Shown: one piece after another, positions 10,678 to 21,904 of the stretch
Layout: each line of letters opens with the position of its first letter
Numbering within the stretch: position 1 is the first letter of the stretch
Assembly: GCA_030704615.1 (NCBI GenBank)
Contig: CM060733.1
Span: 70,682,001 to 70,742,000, forward strand
DNA length: 60,000 bases
Source: Takakia lepidozioides
Taxonomy: Eukaryota; Streptophyta; Takakiopsida; Takakiales; Takakiaceae
Direction of reading: 5' to 3'
Translations under genes and position numbers: made by a program
Notes under the pieces: model-generated
Database searches by the model: none
Told to the model about the DNA's origin: nothing
Seen by the model: only the letters and a program-made list of their open reading frames with translations

Positions 10678-13600
10678 ATAAACTTGAACATCATCATCCG
10701 GAGCCTCTTCATCCTCATCAAGCTGCAAGTCTTCTTCATCATCGGAGTCATCGTCATAAATGGCCCGGCTCTCAAAAGGCACCTCCGAATCATCCTCCAC
10801 CTCGTTGTCAAAAAAATGGGAATCTAGATGGGGCTTGTACAACTTCCGAGACAAGAACTGGAAAACGATATGGGGTTCTGTCTGGATTAAAACTCGTCCA
10901 TCAAAGATTGCAGCCTTCCTATGGCAAATAGTCAATAGGGTTCTCAAAGTGGGTGAATGGCTTCAGTTCCAGGGAGTAGTGATGTGTGCTTGTTGCTCAA
11001 CGGCGGTCCTGGAAACCTTATAACATTGTCTACTGACATGTCGTCTCCTTCTCCAACATCCGTATCTTCTAGACCTTCATCATATAGGGTCCAGGATGCA
11101 TTGTCCGGGGCGTCATCATCCTCTTCTACCCCCTCTACCCAACCTCCATCATCAGCATCATTATGACCAATCTCTCCGTCCACCGCAATTGCCTCACCCC
11201 ATGGAGATCCGAGACCATGATAGATACGTCTTCCTCTTGGCTGAGCATGCACAACCACCTTCTAATTCCCCCTCTTGTTTTGTCATCGGAGAAGAAAACT
11301 TGCTCCATGTCTGAAGGCCATGAAAAAGGCTCATCGGAGGGACGATGAGTAGGGTTGAGCCTATCTGAATTGACGTGCATGAAACCACAATCATCTTGCA
11401 CTAGTGTTGCGGAGGGCCCCACAAGATGTGGCTGGAACCACCTTCCCTTGAAGAGAAGAGGCTGGTACCTTGTATACTGAAGTTGGAGTATGCTCTCAAG
11501 CTCTCCAATGTACTCAAGTTTGCTCATAGCAGGTCGTGTATCTCCCTTGCCCCACACGGAGTCTTGCCAATATGTGGCACACAAGCCAGAATCAAAGGTT
11601 GTTTTGCGCTTCATGTCAAGAGCACGAATGCGGAAATGACGACCGTGAACCCAAACCGCCGTGTATGAGATCGTGAATTGAGAGGGGCCCTTGCAATGTC
11701 TTGCACCAAATCTGAAACCACCTCTCCTTGAGCAACGACATCATAAACTGAAGTCCGAAGCCGATATTGGAATGAATTTAGAGGCTGCAATTCCATGGGC
11801 AAATTTTGTGAAGAAACATTCCGGCGGCCCGCTCCTCGTCGTGGGCGTCTAGTAACCGGCCTTGGATGGTTCCGCCTCCATGCAAGCGTCTCCTCCTCTC
11901 GTTGCTGAACAAGATTATTGTATCTTGCCTCCCACTCATGTATGGATGGGGTGTTGTTCAAGTCTTGGCGACCACTGCTTCCACCAAGCGGCTGATGGAC
12001 TCTTCGGACAACTCTGTGGTCGCCCGAGTCATGCGCTTGCTCAATCACCAAGGTCGGCAATTTTACCCTCTTCGATTTTTTGGGCAAAACGATGTCATTG
12101 GTTCGTGCATCCTCCTGTTCCTTCCACATCTGAGGGGATTCCTCATCCACCCTTGCCATGTACTTTGTGCAATAGAACATAGCTTCTTGCAATGTATACC
12201 CCTCCGCCATGCTACCCTCCGGGTGCGCCATTTGTCTTACAAATCCTTTCAAAGTCTTCATATAACGCTCAAGGAAGTACATCCACTGGGAATGAGCGGG
12301 GCCGACAATCGAAGCCTCTTCCACTAAGTGCACTACCAAGTGCACTTGGATGTCAAAGAAGGAGGGAGGAAGGTGCATCTCCAACATACACATTAACCTC
12401 CTTCTTCATGCGTGGAAAATCTGCTTCTTCCAATTCTTTGGAGCAAATCCACCAGAACAAGCCTCCCAATCTATAGATTGTCTCACGAACCTCGGGAGTC
12501 AATGTCCCACGTACTGCAATGGGCAAGATGTCTTGCAATAGATTGTGGTAGTCATGAGACTTCAAACCATGGACCCCGTCTTCTTCGCTGAACTTCGTAC
12601 GGAGGGATGACCCATAACCAGTTGGTGTTCGGATAGCACTTATGGTGGCTATCACTTTCTTGTATTCCTCCTTTGTCCATTGCCAAGGTGCGCGCCTATA
12701 CTTCCACCGTACAACACCCTTTGGGTCCACACCATTTTGTTCGGCCCATAGATGGCGCATGCGACCCTGCTCCTCAAGCTCTTTTCTAACACTGAGAGAA
12801 TCTCCTTTTGCAGCCACTCCCTTCTTTGCCGGCATGCCATGAAGAACCCGAAAAAGGGACGAGCAGACATTCTTCTCAATATGCATGGGATCTAAAAGAT
12901 GGCGAATCTTCAGGTCCTACACATATCCCCACCCACAAAGACTTACACAAAAAAATTTACGTGAAAGTGACAATGCAACGCATACCAAATGTGCAATATC
13001 ACATGCATGCATAGGGATATGGACGGTGTTTTTGTGGAATATGTACCGCCCAATATGACAACTTGTAGAAGATTGAAAGTCGTTTCATGCCGGGCACGTC
13101 CACTTCACCGTCCGTGCCGGCATGGGCCTCCTTCCATCGGTCCTTCCAAAACTGCCCGGACGGTGTCATAGGGGGGGGACGTACTTCCTCTTTGCCATCA
13201 AACAAATGTTTCTCTCTTCTTCTCCATCGATGGCTCATAGGAAGAAATTTTAGTAGTTGGGATACACCATCTTGTGAAGATGGCGGGAGCTATGTGCATC
13301 AAGATCATCGCCACAATGCAAGCATGCATGGTACCCTTTGGTGCTTAGCCCCGAGCAAACAGTTAGTCCTGTACTACACATCCCGCCACATTAGCAAAAA
13401 CAAAAAGTTGTAATGTGCATGGCCCATAATGCCATCTACCCCACTACAAGACTGTCGCCGCTACTTCAATCAATCCCAATCCTCGTCCTCATCCGGCATT
13501 GACAAGTGAATGTACGCGGGTCGTTCATGGGGAACATAATATACCTGGATAATCATGCATTGTCCAAAGCAAGATGCCTCTCATCTAAAAAGATTGTCCG

Positions 13601-15178
13601 GCCATAGGGTCAAGTGAAGCATCCAATGCCGGGAGCCCTCTCCATAGCTCTTTAAGTTCATCAACAAGAGGTCGCAAGTACGTGTCCATGTTTGCCACTT
13701 GTTTTTTCCCTCTGAGACATTAACATCATTGTTTCAATGCTCCACCAATATGCAGATTATACTACAAAATGAATTACACATCTTACTCCATGATTATGTC
13801 ACTCATCAATCTTGCATCCGAATTGCGTCAAAGATCAAAAGTTTAATGTAAAGTCGAAGGCAATAATAAACATGAAATGAGTACACTCACCTGGCACAAT
13901 GGCAGCCAACATGATATGGCATTTTTTAATTGAAAGATACGGAGGGATGTTGTAATTCACCATGGTCACCGGCCAAGTGGAATGACTACATGACTGGATA
14001 GAGAATGGGTTGACCCCATCCGAGGAGAAGCCGAGGTGGACATGTCATGGGTCCTCCAAGAGAAAAGGCCACATCTCTTCAATATGTCTCCATGCTTGTG
14101 AATCTTGTGGCCCGCACACCTTTCCCGGGGGGCTCCGATGCGAGGCGTGCCATCTCATGAGTCTGGCCAATTTGGGGCTTCGGTACTGTGCCCTCAATCG
14201 CGGGATGATCGGAAAGTAATGCATTTCCTAGGATGAAATACCCCACGCCCCGCACATGTAATCATCCCATTAGCACACATAATACAACACCCTTATGCCT
14301 TTCCCTTTATGCAGCCTCTCCCTCATTTGGGTGTGAATGGTCAAAACCAAACGTCGCTCCTTCCACTCCTCACTCACTCCTTCCAAAACCACAATCAGAT
14401 CTTGCATGAGTACTACTATCTAATAATCTCCATGCGAGGGGGATGGCGCTTATACCTTGCGTGGTACATTTTTCCCTTGGACATCATCCCGATATCGGTC
14501 TTTCTTGCACTTTGGGCACTTGGTGAGATGCGAATCCTCTCCATAGTACAGGGTTTTATCACATGGACATGCATGAAAAATCTTATAGCCCATCCCCACA
14601 GAGTCCAAGACTTCGCGCGCCTTTTTCCGCGACCGTGGCATCTTGGGTTTCAAGTGTGGAACAAGGATATAGTCTGCAATAGTTCGCATTATGGCAGACA
14701 TCCCAACATTACTTATGCCAAATCAAATTTGAAGATTGAGCAAAAGTAAGATTGTTGAAAGTCGACGCACTTTCGCCCCTTCGTAGAAGGGAGTTCTCGC
14801 CTCCCTCTCCATGTCATTTGAGGGGGCCATTTCAGGATCATCGATTGGCCGGGTTCCCTCTTCATGGGATGCATCAGCGCCCACATGATGCATTAAGAGA
14901 TCCTCCATGGCTTGCACATCCTCCTGGTTAATTCCATGCTCATTGTTGTTGTCACTGTCACTATCACTGTCATCGTCATCATCGTTCGGTACCGTGGGGG
15001 CGGCGTCTCGCCCACGGCTCCCGCCTGATGTACTTGGGTTGTTTTCAGATGGGGTGCCAAGAAAGACCGGGAAGGGATGGACAAAGTCCTCGAACAAATG
15101 AACATAGGGACATATATTATAATGTGTCCTTGCAACCATACACTTCATTATAAGCGAAATGCAAACAACAACCTTCAA
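10678..15178 (-). CDS. CACTA transposase Tnp2, multi-exon (5' exon may lie at 17.3-17.6 kb)
   Basis: Main transposase of the CACTA element. Exon-like blocks from 5' to 3' on the minus strand: an acidic block (15,150-14,750: Asp/Ser run, then MEREARTPFYEGAKVRRLST); a zinc block (14,701-14,450: VGMGYKIFHACPCDKTLYYG, CPKCKKDRY); the MRWHASHRS block near 14,170; the DGVNPFSIQS and YNIPPYL block (14,040-13,890), ending at a GTGAGT donor; DTYLRPLVDELKELW (near 13,700) and LLWTMHDYPG; FDGKEEVRPPP to KLSYWAVHIPQ (13,238-13,000); HIEKNVCSSLFRVL with LKSHDYHNLLQDILP (12,886-12,353); DUF4218 (SQWMYFLERYMKTLKGFVRQ, EGSMAEGY; 12,393-11,611); DUF4216 (11,614-11,135); and a very acidic C-terminal tail (to about 10,678). 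A LINE fragment interrupts the tail at 10,840-11,010. Most blocks are open, so this is the best-preserved transposase here, but exact splice sites were not resolved. Confidence 0.85.
10840..11010 (+). pseudogene. LINE fragment (zf-RVT region) inside the tnp2 tail
   Basis: About 170 bp on the plus strand encode WKTIWGSVWIKTRPSKIAAF followed by LWQIVNRVLKVGEWLQFQG and a CxxCC-like end. This is the W-x-x-IW...FLW...L pattern of the zinc-binding reverse-transcriptase domain downstream of plant LINE RTs. No RT core or poly(A) tail is attached. It lies antisense within the acidic 3' part of tnp2. Either a small LINE piece was captured or the resemblance is partly fortuitous in low-complexity DNA. 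Confidence 0.5.
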
Positions 15179-15179
15179 T

Positions 15180-16105
15180 GTGTGTGTGCATCAAATATGT
15201 CATTCAATAATTACATGTATGTGCGCAACATACACGTATGCAAAATTTCAAACCCAAACAAAATCATTTGCCCCCCCAATGACGCATTCACCCTATCAAC
15301 CAATTTTTGTTTATTAATGTGAAAGAAAATCCTCTCATGCCATTGCACCCAACAAACGGATGTGGCTCAAGCTTCATTTTTTCCTACATGTGCTTAAATA
15401 TGTGTGCAACACCTGTACAAAGATCCAGCAGGTAAAAAATAAAAATAAAAAAATTGCCTCCCCAACGACGCACTCACCCTTGCACCAAATTTGAATTTCA
15501 ATCGATTTTAAATGAATTTAAAATAAATATTTGCATTTAGAAAATATATGATTGCGGTTTTGAGGGGCGTAATGATTTTATTTTTAGCTGAATTTTTTTC
15601 TGTGACATCGGGCTTTGCACCACTACAACCGGGCTTTGCACCACTACAACCATGCAAAAAAAGGGCAAAAAAAAATGGAAAAAAAATAAGTGTGTTTCTA
15701 GGGTCACTTTTACAGAACTCTCTATAAAGAGTGCATGAAGTTGAAGATAACTCAACTTTGGAATGCAAATGAGAGAACAAAATCTGGTTATGGGTCCAAA
15801 TGCCTTTTGTTTACTCCCAAATCTTGCACGCACAGTGCATCTGCTATCATTAAGCATATGGCTTGAAAATGGAATAAAAAAAAATTCATCTGCAGGCGAA
15901 ACACAATTTTCCGTCTCTATGACACGTAGCTGCATTCAACACTAGAATGACCCATTGAATCAACTTGGTCCAAGCTCATATTTGGTCCACATGTGCATAA
16001 GTATGTTTAGATCACATATGCAAAGTTGCAACCCACACGAGCAACAAGATTTTTTTTTACATCAATCGATTAATCGGATGTATACAAAGTACATCATGAG
16101 AATAT
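15180..16105. other. AT-rich non-coding DNA between tnp2 and SET blocks
   Basis: AT-rich stretch without convincing coding blocks on either strand. It contains a short direct repeat GGGCTTTGCACCACTACAAC (15,610-15,650, two copies). It probably represents introns or spacer of the tnp2 transcription unit, since coding blocks on both sides are on the minus strand. Confidence 0.4.
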
Positions 16106-17227
16106 CTACAATGCCCCTCTACGCGATCCCTGTCTCAAAGGAACCCTATTTCTATCATACACATCCCACTCACGCTGTAATCGGAGGTCCCAATCATCCC
16201 GGGAGAACTCGTATGATGCAAATAGTTCGCTGCCAGCCCTAATAGTCCTACTAGCACATGTCATCACAAACATGTGCATCCCCTCACAGTATACTGACGT
16301 ATGACCACAAAAGCTCTCATGCCCATCGCTTCGCTCGTCCCATACTACATTGGTTCTCCTAAGATGACCAAAAGAACTATTGACCAGCCCAGCAACATTG
16401 CCGAAGATGTCGGGGTCACCATCACAAAATCTGATCTCAATGGGAGACAACCCCCGTCTACGTACATCCTGTCCGTTGACACACAAAATGTAGGGTAGGA
16501 TGTATGGGGCTTCGAGGCGTAATGTACGGAACTCCGCGGAGGTGTAGTATGGACCGTAGTAGGGAAACAAGTCCACCATGTTGTTTCTCCGAGGAGGAAC
16601 CACAATATGCAGGGTCTGTAACGGCTCTCACAACATACCGTCTCCCCCAATAATCGAACTCCACATTTTCTCGGATGGGGGTGGGAGGGTCGAGATGATT
16701 CCCCCAACAACGAGGCTGGATGGTCCTCAGTAACATAGTCCTATGCGCTTCCCATCGGGGGCGAGGATCCGGCTTAGGCCGCCCAAGCCGAAGGGGAAAA
16801 CCTAGGGCGAAGCCGACCCCTCCTAGGGGTTCGGGGGGCACATGCACGTGGAGGTGGAGGTGGAGGTGGAGATGGTACTGCTGGCGGAGGAGATGAAAGT
16901 GGAGGTGGTTGAGATGTAATGTCGGAGGTGCAGCCGGGGGTACAACGTCCGGATCAGGTACAACCGGAGGTGGATCAGGCAAAGAAACAAACGGGGGGGG
17001 GGGGGGGGGGCTGCTCGTCGCCGGCCATAACGCCTACGACACCTATGATACCCCTCGACCCTACGCATCTCATCTACGTGCTGCTGGGGGAACCAACTGG
17101 TCACATCGGGCACATGCTCTGGCACAAATTCTGCAAGTAGACCGGCGCGAAATGCCTCCTGTGCAATGTGATTGCGAGCTTGGGCATCAAGTCGTGGCTG
17201 CAATGTGCGTAGTGAACGACGTATCAA
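16106..17227 (-). pseudogene. SET-domain protein segment carried in the CACTA element
   Basis: SET domains transfer methyl groups from S-adenosylmethionine to lysines, usually on histones. The block 16,603-16,106 shows SET C-terminal landmarks: IRFCDGDPDIFGNVAGLVNS (GNVA..N.S in place of the usual RF.NHS), a following NVVW, and IRAGSELFASYEF, the I..G.EL...Y catalytic-tyrosine motif. The preceding block (16,780-16,605) gives FDYWGRRYVVRAVTDPAYC and joins with a frameshift near 16,605; a further upstream block ends at 17,227. A proline/histidine-rich low-complexity stretch (16,830-16,980, poly-G on the plus strand) separates the blocks. It is on the tnp2 strand, between a possible tnp2 first exon (17.3-17.6 kb) and the acidic tnp2 exon. 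It could be a captured host gene, an in-frame fusion or a resident of a tnp2 intron. The NHS motif is degenerate, so activity is doubtful. Confidence 0.6.
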
Positions 17228-17299
17228 TACTTATGTCGTAATTTTGATTCATGTATGCTTACCAATCATACTATATTATTAGATAAACCTAAATGTACC

Positions 17300-17600
17300 T
17301 TGAATGAATGTTAATGAGAGGAGTGGGAAAAACACTCACCTTTGCCGCATCCGCAATCTTGTTCTTCTTGTAATGTTTTTTGACAACATGCGGTCGCCGC
17401 CTCGGTGGTCTGGTGCCGCCAGGCGGTATCCGTTCCCAACACTTAGTGCACCAACACTCAATCCTGTCGTGGAAGGGGGGGGGGGTCAAAGGTGGATGTG
17501 GTTGGACGGGGTGGCCCCCAAGGGGGCAACCCGTGGCACGCCCGACTCGATCCCGGAGTGTCAGCATCCTCCGCATCACCTGAAATTTGGCCTGATTAGG
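17300..17600 (-). CDS. Zinc-finger-like N-terminal exon, probably of tnp2 or the SET protein
   Basis: Open block encoding MLTLRDRVGRATGCPLGG, then ECWCTKCWERIPP and a basic RPPRRRPHVVKKHYKKNKI stretch. The CxC..C plus RxxVxKHY arrangement resembles the N-terminal zinc finger of many CACTA Tnp2 proteins (C-C-x-C followed by R-T-x-x-x-H). The block ends near 17,335 at CAAAG|GTGAGTG on the minus strand, a good donor. It lies about 2.1 kb upstream of the acidic tnp2 exon, with the SET block between. I infer it is the first coding exon of the transcription unit. Confidence 0.45.
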
Positions 17601-17664
17601 AACATTCCAGATCAAAAACAAAAAAAACCAAGCATGTCGGGGGCTGAGAGCAGCAAGTGCTCGA

Positions 17665-17890
17665 GGTCTCGAGAGGGGGCAACAAAGAGAAAAGAAAAAG
17701 GTGGGGGGAGGGAAGTGACTGAGCACCACCAGCAGTTGCTGAGCACCACGGGCTCAGTTACTCCCCCCCCCCCCCCCCATTTTTTTTTTTTTTTTGGTTT
17801 CCTGATCTCTCCCTCTCTCTGTCCCTCTCTGTCCCTCTGTCCCTCTCCCTCTCTCTCTCTCTCTCCCTCCCTCTTTTTTTTGCTGTTCAC
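17665..17890. repeat. Foldback (GGGGGCAACAAAG arms) and GA/CT microsatellite
   Basis: Left arm GAGAGGGGGCAACAAAGA, then purine-rich DNA with a GTGACTGAGC block. A CAGCAG centre follows, then the complementary GCTCAGTTACTCCCCC and a long poly-C/poly-T run. A (CTCTCTGTCC)-type microsatellite continues to 17,880. A more perfect copy lies at 21,358-21,500. Both copies sit directly beside the 3' ends of the same LINE family. Confidence 0.6.
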
Positions 17891-17946
17891 AAAAGTAAAC
17901 AAACCACAAGGGAGAGAGGGTGCAGAAAAAAGTTAAAAGATTGTAC

Positions 17947-19060
17947 TCATAAGACGTTGTTTGCCGTAGCCTTGTGGCCATTGACCCCGCGCCCAGTTTG
18001 AGCGGAAACAAAAGGGACAGAACCTGCCTCTGTCAAGGGCTGACGTTGATAGTAAGACTTACCTTCATATATAGAATTAATCTGGGTTTTCCATATATCC
18101 TCTAGAAATCCCTTCACACAAGCATCAAACTGTTGTGTGTGATTTGCCCAATAACTAGGCCTCAGGAGGGCCTGGGCTTTTGGCTCAGCCTTGAGACTTT
18201 CAAAGTTGGTAAACAGAGGTACAGGCACAATTCCCTTGATAGATTTGAAGAGAGCGTCTCTTTGGTGAGAGAACCCCGAACAGTGTATCAGAAAATGTGT
18301 ACTGTCTTCAGATTGCCCACACAATGGGCAATTGCACTCTCCCTTTCCTCTCTGCTTCTGTTTGTTGTTCAAAGGTAGGCTTCCTACCTGAGTTTAAATT
18401 TCAGTCTAGTGCCGAGAGTGGGTAGACCCTTGAGGTCATCCAAGATGTCCTCCCCCATGTCACTGACTGGAAACAAGTTCAGGGAAGTTTTCTACCTAAC
18501 TTCATTTTCATCAGACGATCTCATGGCAACAGACATGGCTTTGGACACTACAGCCTCTAAGTCAGATTTATCCAGCAGGGTCAAGACTTGCGGCTCCAGG
18601 TCCAGGTCCTTGAGAATCTCTCTTCTGCCAGGACTTAGCCTATTTGACAAGGCGGTCCTGTTTCCAAGATATACAGTCGATTAACTTAGGATATCCGGTG
18701 TTGGGCATATGTTGCAGCTGACCCCACCATCTGACCTTGAATTCATCTCGTCGGGAGCTTAAGGAGGGAATGCCAAACTCACCCCAAACAGCCACATTGG
18801 CTGTTTTGGAGCATGCTGACATACACTCCTTAAGCACCCCCACTTGAATGGATTCTAGAGACTTAGCGTGGGAGAGAGTGGGAGAGGGAAGATATTCACG
18901 TCATGTCAAGACATGGACAAGACCCATAAGGATCATTGTCAATTAAAGACATAAACAGCCCTGGATAGGGCACTATCTCACATTTCCAGTCTTGTCAAAT
19001 CATCCCAAAAGACACCACCCAATCATCCAAGACAAAACAGGGTGGGAGGGCAGGGTTTGT
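17947..19060 (-). pseudogene. LINE 3' region, copy A (zinc-knuckle end of a non-LTR retrotransposon)
   Basis: C-terminal end of a non-LTR retrotransposon ORF2-type protein. From 18,843 leftwards: ANVAVWGEFGIPSLSSRRDE then KVRWWGQLQHMP (LINE post-RT region), then a CPLCGQSEDSTHFLIHC zinc knuckle (near 18,330), then FTNFESLKAEPKAQALLRP, and a stop near 17,950. A frameshift lies between the first two parts. Upstream DNA to 19,060 also matches the plus-strand copy at 23,080-23,280. No RT core is present. Matching plus-strand pieces lie at 21,095-21,357 and 23,080-23,735, so this region holds inverted LINE copies. Confidence 0.75.
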
Positions 19061-20480
19061 TCTTGTGTGGGACAAGATAAGATATTGTTGTCCCTGTGCA
19101 TGTTGCAAGGCCTCTTGGTGCAGCCTGTACATATACCAGCAGCTTACCAATTCAACCATTAACTATGGCAGGTCATGCATCAGCCAAGGCATAAGGACCA
19201 GCCTGCATTTTGTCAGAATCTCAGTATCCCACCAAGCAGTCCAACTTGATCCAGATGAAGTAGATTCCATATCATTTGTATTCACCCCAAGACATGTGAT
19301 CATACAAGGTATCAAGGGAATGTGAATGCAGCCTGTCAGGTTGAAGACTTGTACCAACAAATAACATGAACAGCCGAGATCCAGCCTCTTTTGTATAAAA
19401 AACAAATGGCAGGTCATAGGCCTGATGTCATGATAGATCCAAAACAGTAGGTAGGATTCCATTGCAGCTTACCATCCTCATCCTTCAGGAGTTCCATGCT
19501 AAGACATGCAAAGAACACCTTGCTACAATCCAGTACACATCAGAAGTAGGCCTGACAAGGAGCAGGGCAGTACCCTACCAGGCTGCCGCCTTAAACTTCA
19601 TGGCCATCAGATCCATAGTTACCCAAAACCGCAAAAAACATACCACCAAAAACCAGATCCTCTTTGGCCAAAATAACTTACAACCTAGCTTAGTAATCCA
19701 CAGGCTGTGCTGTCAAAGATTAAAAGGTAGGGTGTGGTTTGTATGCAAGCCTCAGGAAACAAGCCCGTCAGGCCGAGCTGCACATCGGCGGCAGAACGAC
19801 AAAAGCCAGAACGCAGGCTAGAGCATATCAAGTCAAGGGCAGTTGGGTTGAAATCGGGGCTGCAGCCAGCAGCCACCTCACAGCGCGCACAACCCTAGGT
19901 CTCCTCAGCCCATATCCCAATCTGCATGCTCAAGAAACTTCAAAGTAGGCGAGGATCCTTACCTGGTCCCATCACAAGCCCCCACAAAAACCAACAGGTT
20001 AGTGAGGATTGTGGAACCCCAGGTGAATCACAAACCCTCACACTTGTCATCGATGTCAACTAAGAAACTCAAAAGCAAGAGAAAGAGATAAGAACATGAG
20101 AATCCCTAAACTCCAAAGGCACCTTAAGCGATTGGGGATTATGCGCCATCACCACCCGCAGCAAGCCGCCTCCACAAAGCACATAAGCAATGAAGCAAAG
20201 CAGGCACAAACGCGAGGCACTAGAAAAGAGGGAGAGAACTTCCCATCATAAGCATCCTTGCTAAGCACAGAAAAAGCCAGAGGCGGGAAGATGCCACTGC
20301 TTTCATAGCGGTGTTTCCCGCTGCAAGAGAGACAAGGCGCCGCCTTCGCGCCCCCCAGGCGCTCGTCTAGCATGGGTACGACACCACAAACGGGGCAGCC
20401 ACCGAAGCACGCCCGCCATAACATTCTCCTCGCGAGCTCAGAAGCACATCGCGTGCTTCTGACAGCGGGAGAGACGACAT
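19061..20480. other. No recognisable gene; decayed DNA within the CACTA element
   Basis: Short frames on both strands, none with a family signature. A minus-strand frame at 20,149-20,424 has CxxC pairs (CFGGCPVCG, CLSCSG) but no further support. GC content rises to the right (20,300-20,480). It may be the unrecognised 5' part of one of the LINE copies. Confidence 0.35.
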
Positions 20481-21094
20481 AGGGTTGTCCCCCGATTTTT
20501 CATCCATGGATGAAAAATGATAGGACGAATCCATATACCCTGACGGATTTCATCCGTAGCCAGGCTAAAAATAGGTTTTGGGGTAGGGTTAGGGTTTCCA
20601 CCGTAATAAATCATAATTAGGGGTAGTAAAGATCAATTCCAGGTCATAATCACATCACCCATAGACAACTCACTTGTGTCAGGATGAAAAAGTAGGGAAT
20701 ATCATCCGTGGCAGCACCTTACCTCCATCTAGGTAATTCTATCATTCCTTTCCAGACCATCCGGTATGGATAACAAAAGTCAATAAAAGAGGAATGAAAA
20801 ATTATCACCCTGGTAGTTTTTCATCCGGTACGGATGGAAAAACAGGATGCTGTTGGCAACCTCCATAGAGGTAATTCTTTTCTTCCATGGTGACTCATCC
20901 GGTATGGATGAGAGTCAATAGAGGAGGAATGAAAAGGCCAAAAGAACCATCCTAGAGGTAATTCAGTGTCCATCCTGGTGGCTCATCCGGTATGGATGAA
21001 AAAGCCTGATAGAGGAATAAAAAATCCACACTGATAGCAAACTGCCAATTCCCAGTAGAGAGGGAGAGAGAGGGAGAGAGGGGGGTTCTCTCAC

Positions 21095-21357
21095 CAAAGA
21101 GACGCTCTCTTCAAATCTATCAAGGGAATTGTGCATGTACCTCTGTTTACTAACTTTGAAAAAGTCGAGGCTGAGCCAAAAGCCCAGCCCCTTCTGAGGC
21201 CTAGTTTTTGGGCAACTCACACACAGCATATTGATGCTTGTGTGAAGGGATTTGTAGAGGATATATGGAAAACCTGGATTAATTCTATATGTGAAGGTAA
21301 GTCTTACTACCAACGTCAGCCCCTGACAGAGGTAGGATCTGTCCCTTTTGTTTCCCC
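21095..21357 (+). pseudogene. LINE 3' fragment, copy B1
   Basis: Plus-strand frame with VPLFTNFEKVEAEPKAQPLL, then WATHTQHIDACVKGFVEDIW and YYQRQPLTEVGSVPFVS, closely matching the last third of the minus-strand LINE piece at 17,947-18,260. It ends where the GGGGGCAACAAAG foldback begins. The part of this LINE that should precede it is found 2 kb further right (23,280-23,735), so the order is permuted. Confidence 0.7.
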
Positions 21358-21500
21358 AAGAGAGGGGGCAACAAAGAAAAACAGAGAATGTGGGGGGGGG
21401 GAGTGACTGAGCAGCAGCAGCAGCTGCTCAGTCACTCCCCCCCCCCCCCCACCTTCTTTTCTTTTCTTTGTTGCCCCCTGATGTCTCCCTCTCACTCCCT
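21358..21500. repeat. Near-perfect foldback, arms about 60 bp
   Basis: AGAGGGGGCAACAAAG leads to a poly-G run and GTGACTGAGCAGCAGCAG, followed immediately by the mirror CAGCTGCTCAGTCACT, poly-C, and TTCTTTGTTGCCCCCTGATG. The DNA could form a hairpin with a very short loop. It is a better-preserved version of the structure at 17,665-17,790. Confidence 0.75.
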
Positions 21501-21904
21501 CTCTCTGTCCCTCTCTCTCCCTCTCTCCCTCTCCCTCTATAACTCTTTGGATTTCATCTGGCCTTAACCTTTTGAGGTTATTTAGTTTTTCATCCCAGCC
21601 TTTTTCATCCAAATCTGGATGATTTTATTATAGGGTGATGAAACTTAATATACAGAAAGCTGGATTTACCATCTATTTCTTTCATCTAAACTGGATGATC
21701 TACATAAATAATGGTTACCTATTATAAAATCCAAGAGAATAATAAAACTACCATCATAAATTATGGCAGTTATTAAACCTAAGCCTATACCATAACCCTA
21801 AAAGATACATTTCTATGGGATGTCATCCATTGACAAAGTGCCTCTCTTGATAAAATGTGATATTTCATCCACCCTGGATGAAAAATCGGAAAGTTTTGCC
21901 CTAA

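Larger units (their letters stand above)
20481..21904. mobile_element. Non-autonomous element with TCATCC...GGATGA palindromes
   Basis: Left end near 20,481 reads AGGGTTGTCCCCCGATTTTT followed by CATCC; the right end near 21,904 read inwards gives AGGGCAAAACTTTCCGATTT followed by TTCATCC. They share AGGG and CCGATTTTTCATCC. Both flanks contain many imperfect palindromes of the form TCATCCGGTA-GGATGA (for example near 20,500, 20,820, 20,900, 20,985, 21,605 and 21,865). The middle (21,060-21,560) is a LINE piece plus a foldback, presumably inserted later. No clear target duplication was found, so the exact ends and superfamily are open. Confidence 0.55.

Noticed and set aside
17612-17902. Charged repeat proteins from the GA/CT microsatellite
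   Set aside because: All frames across the microsatellite are open because of its composition.
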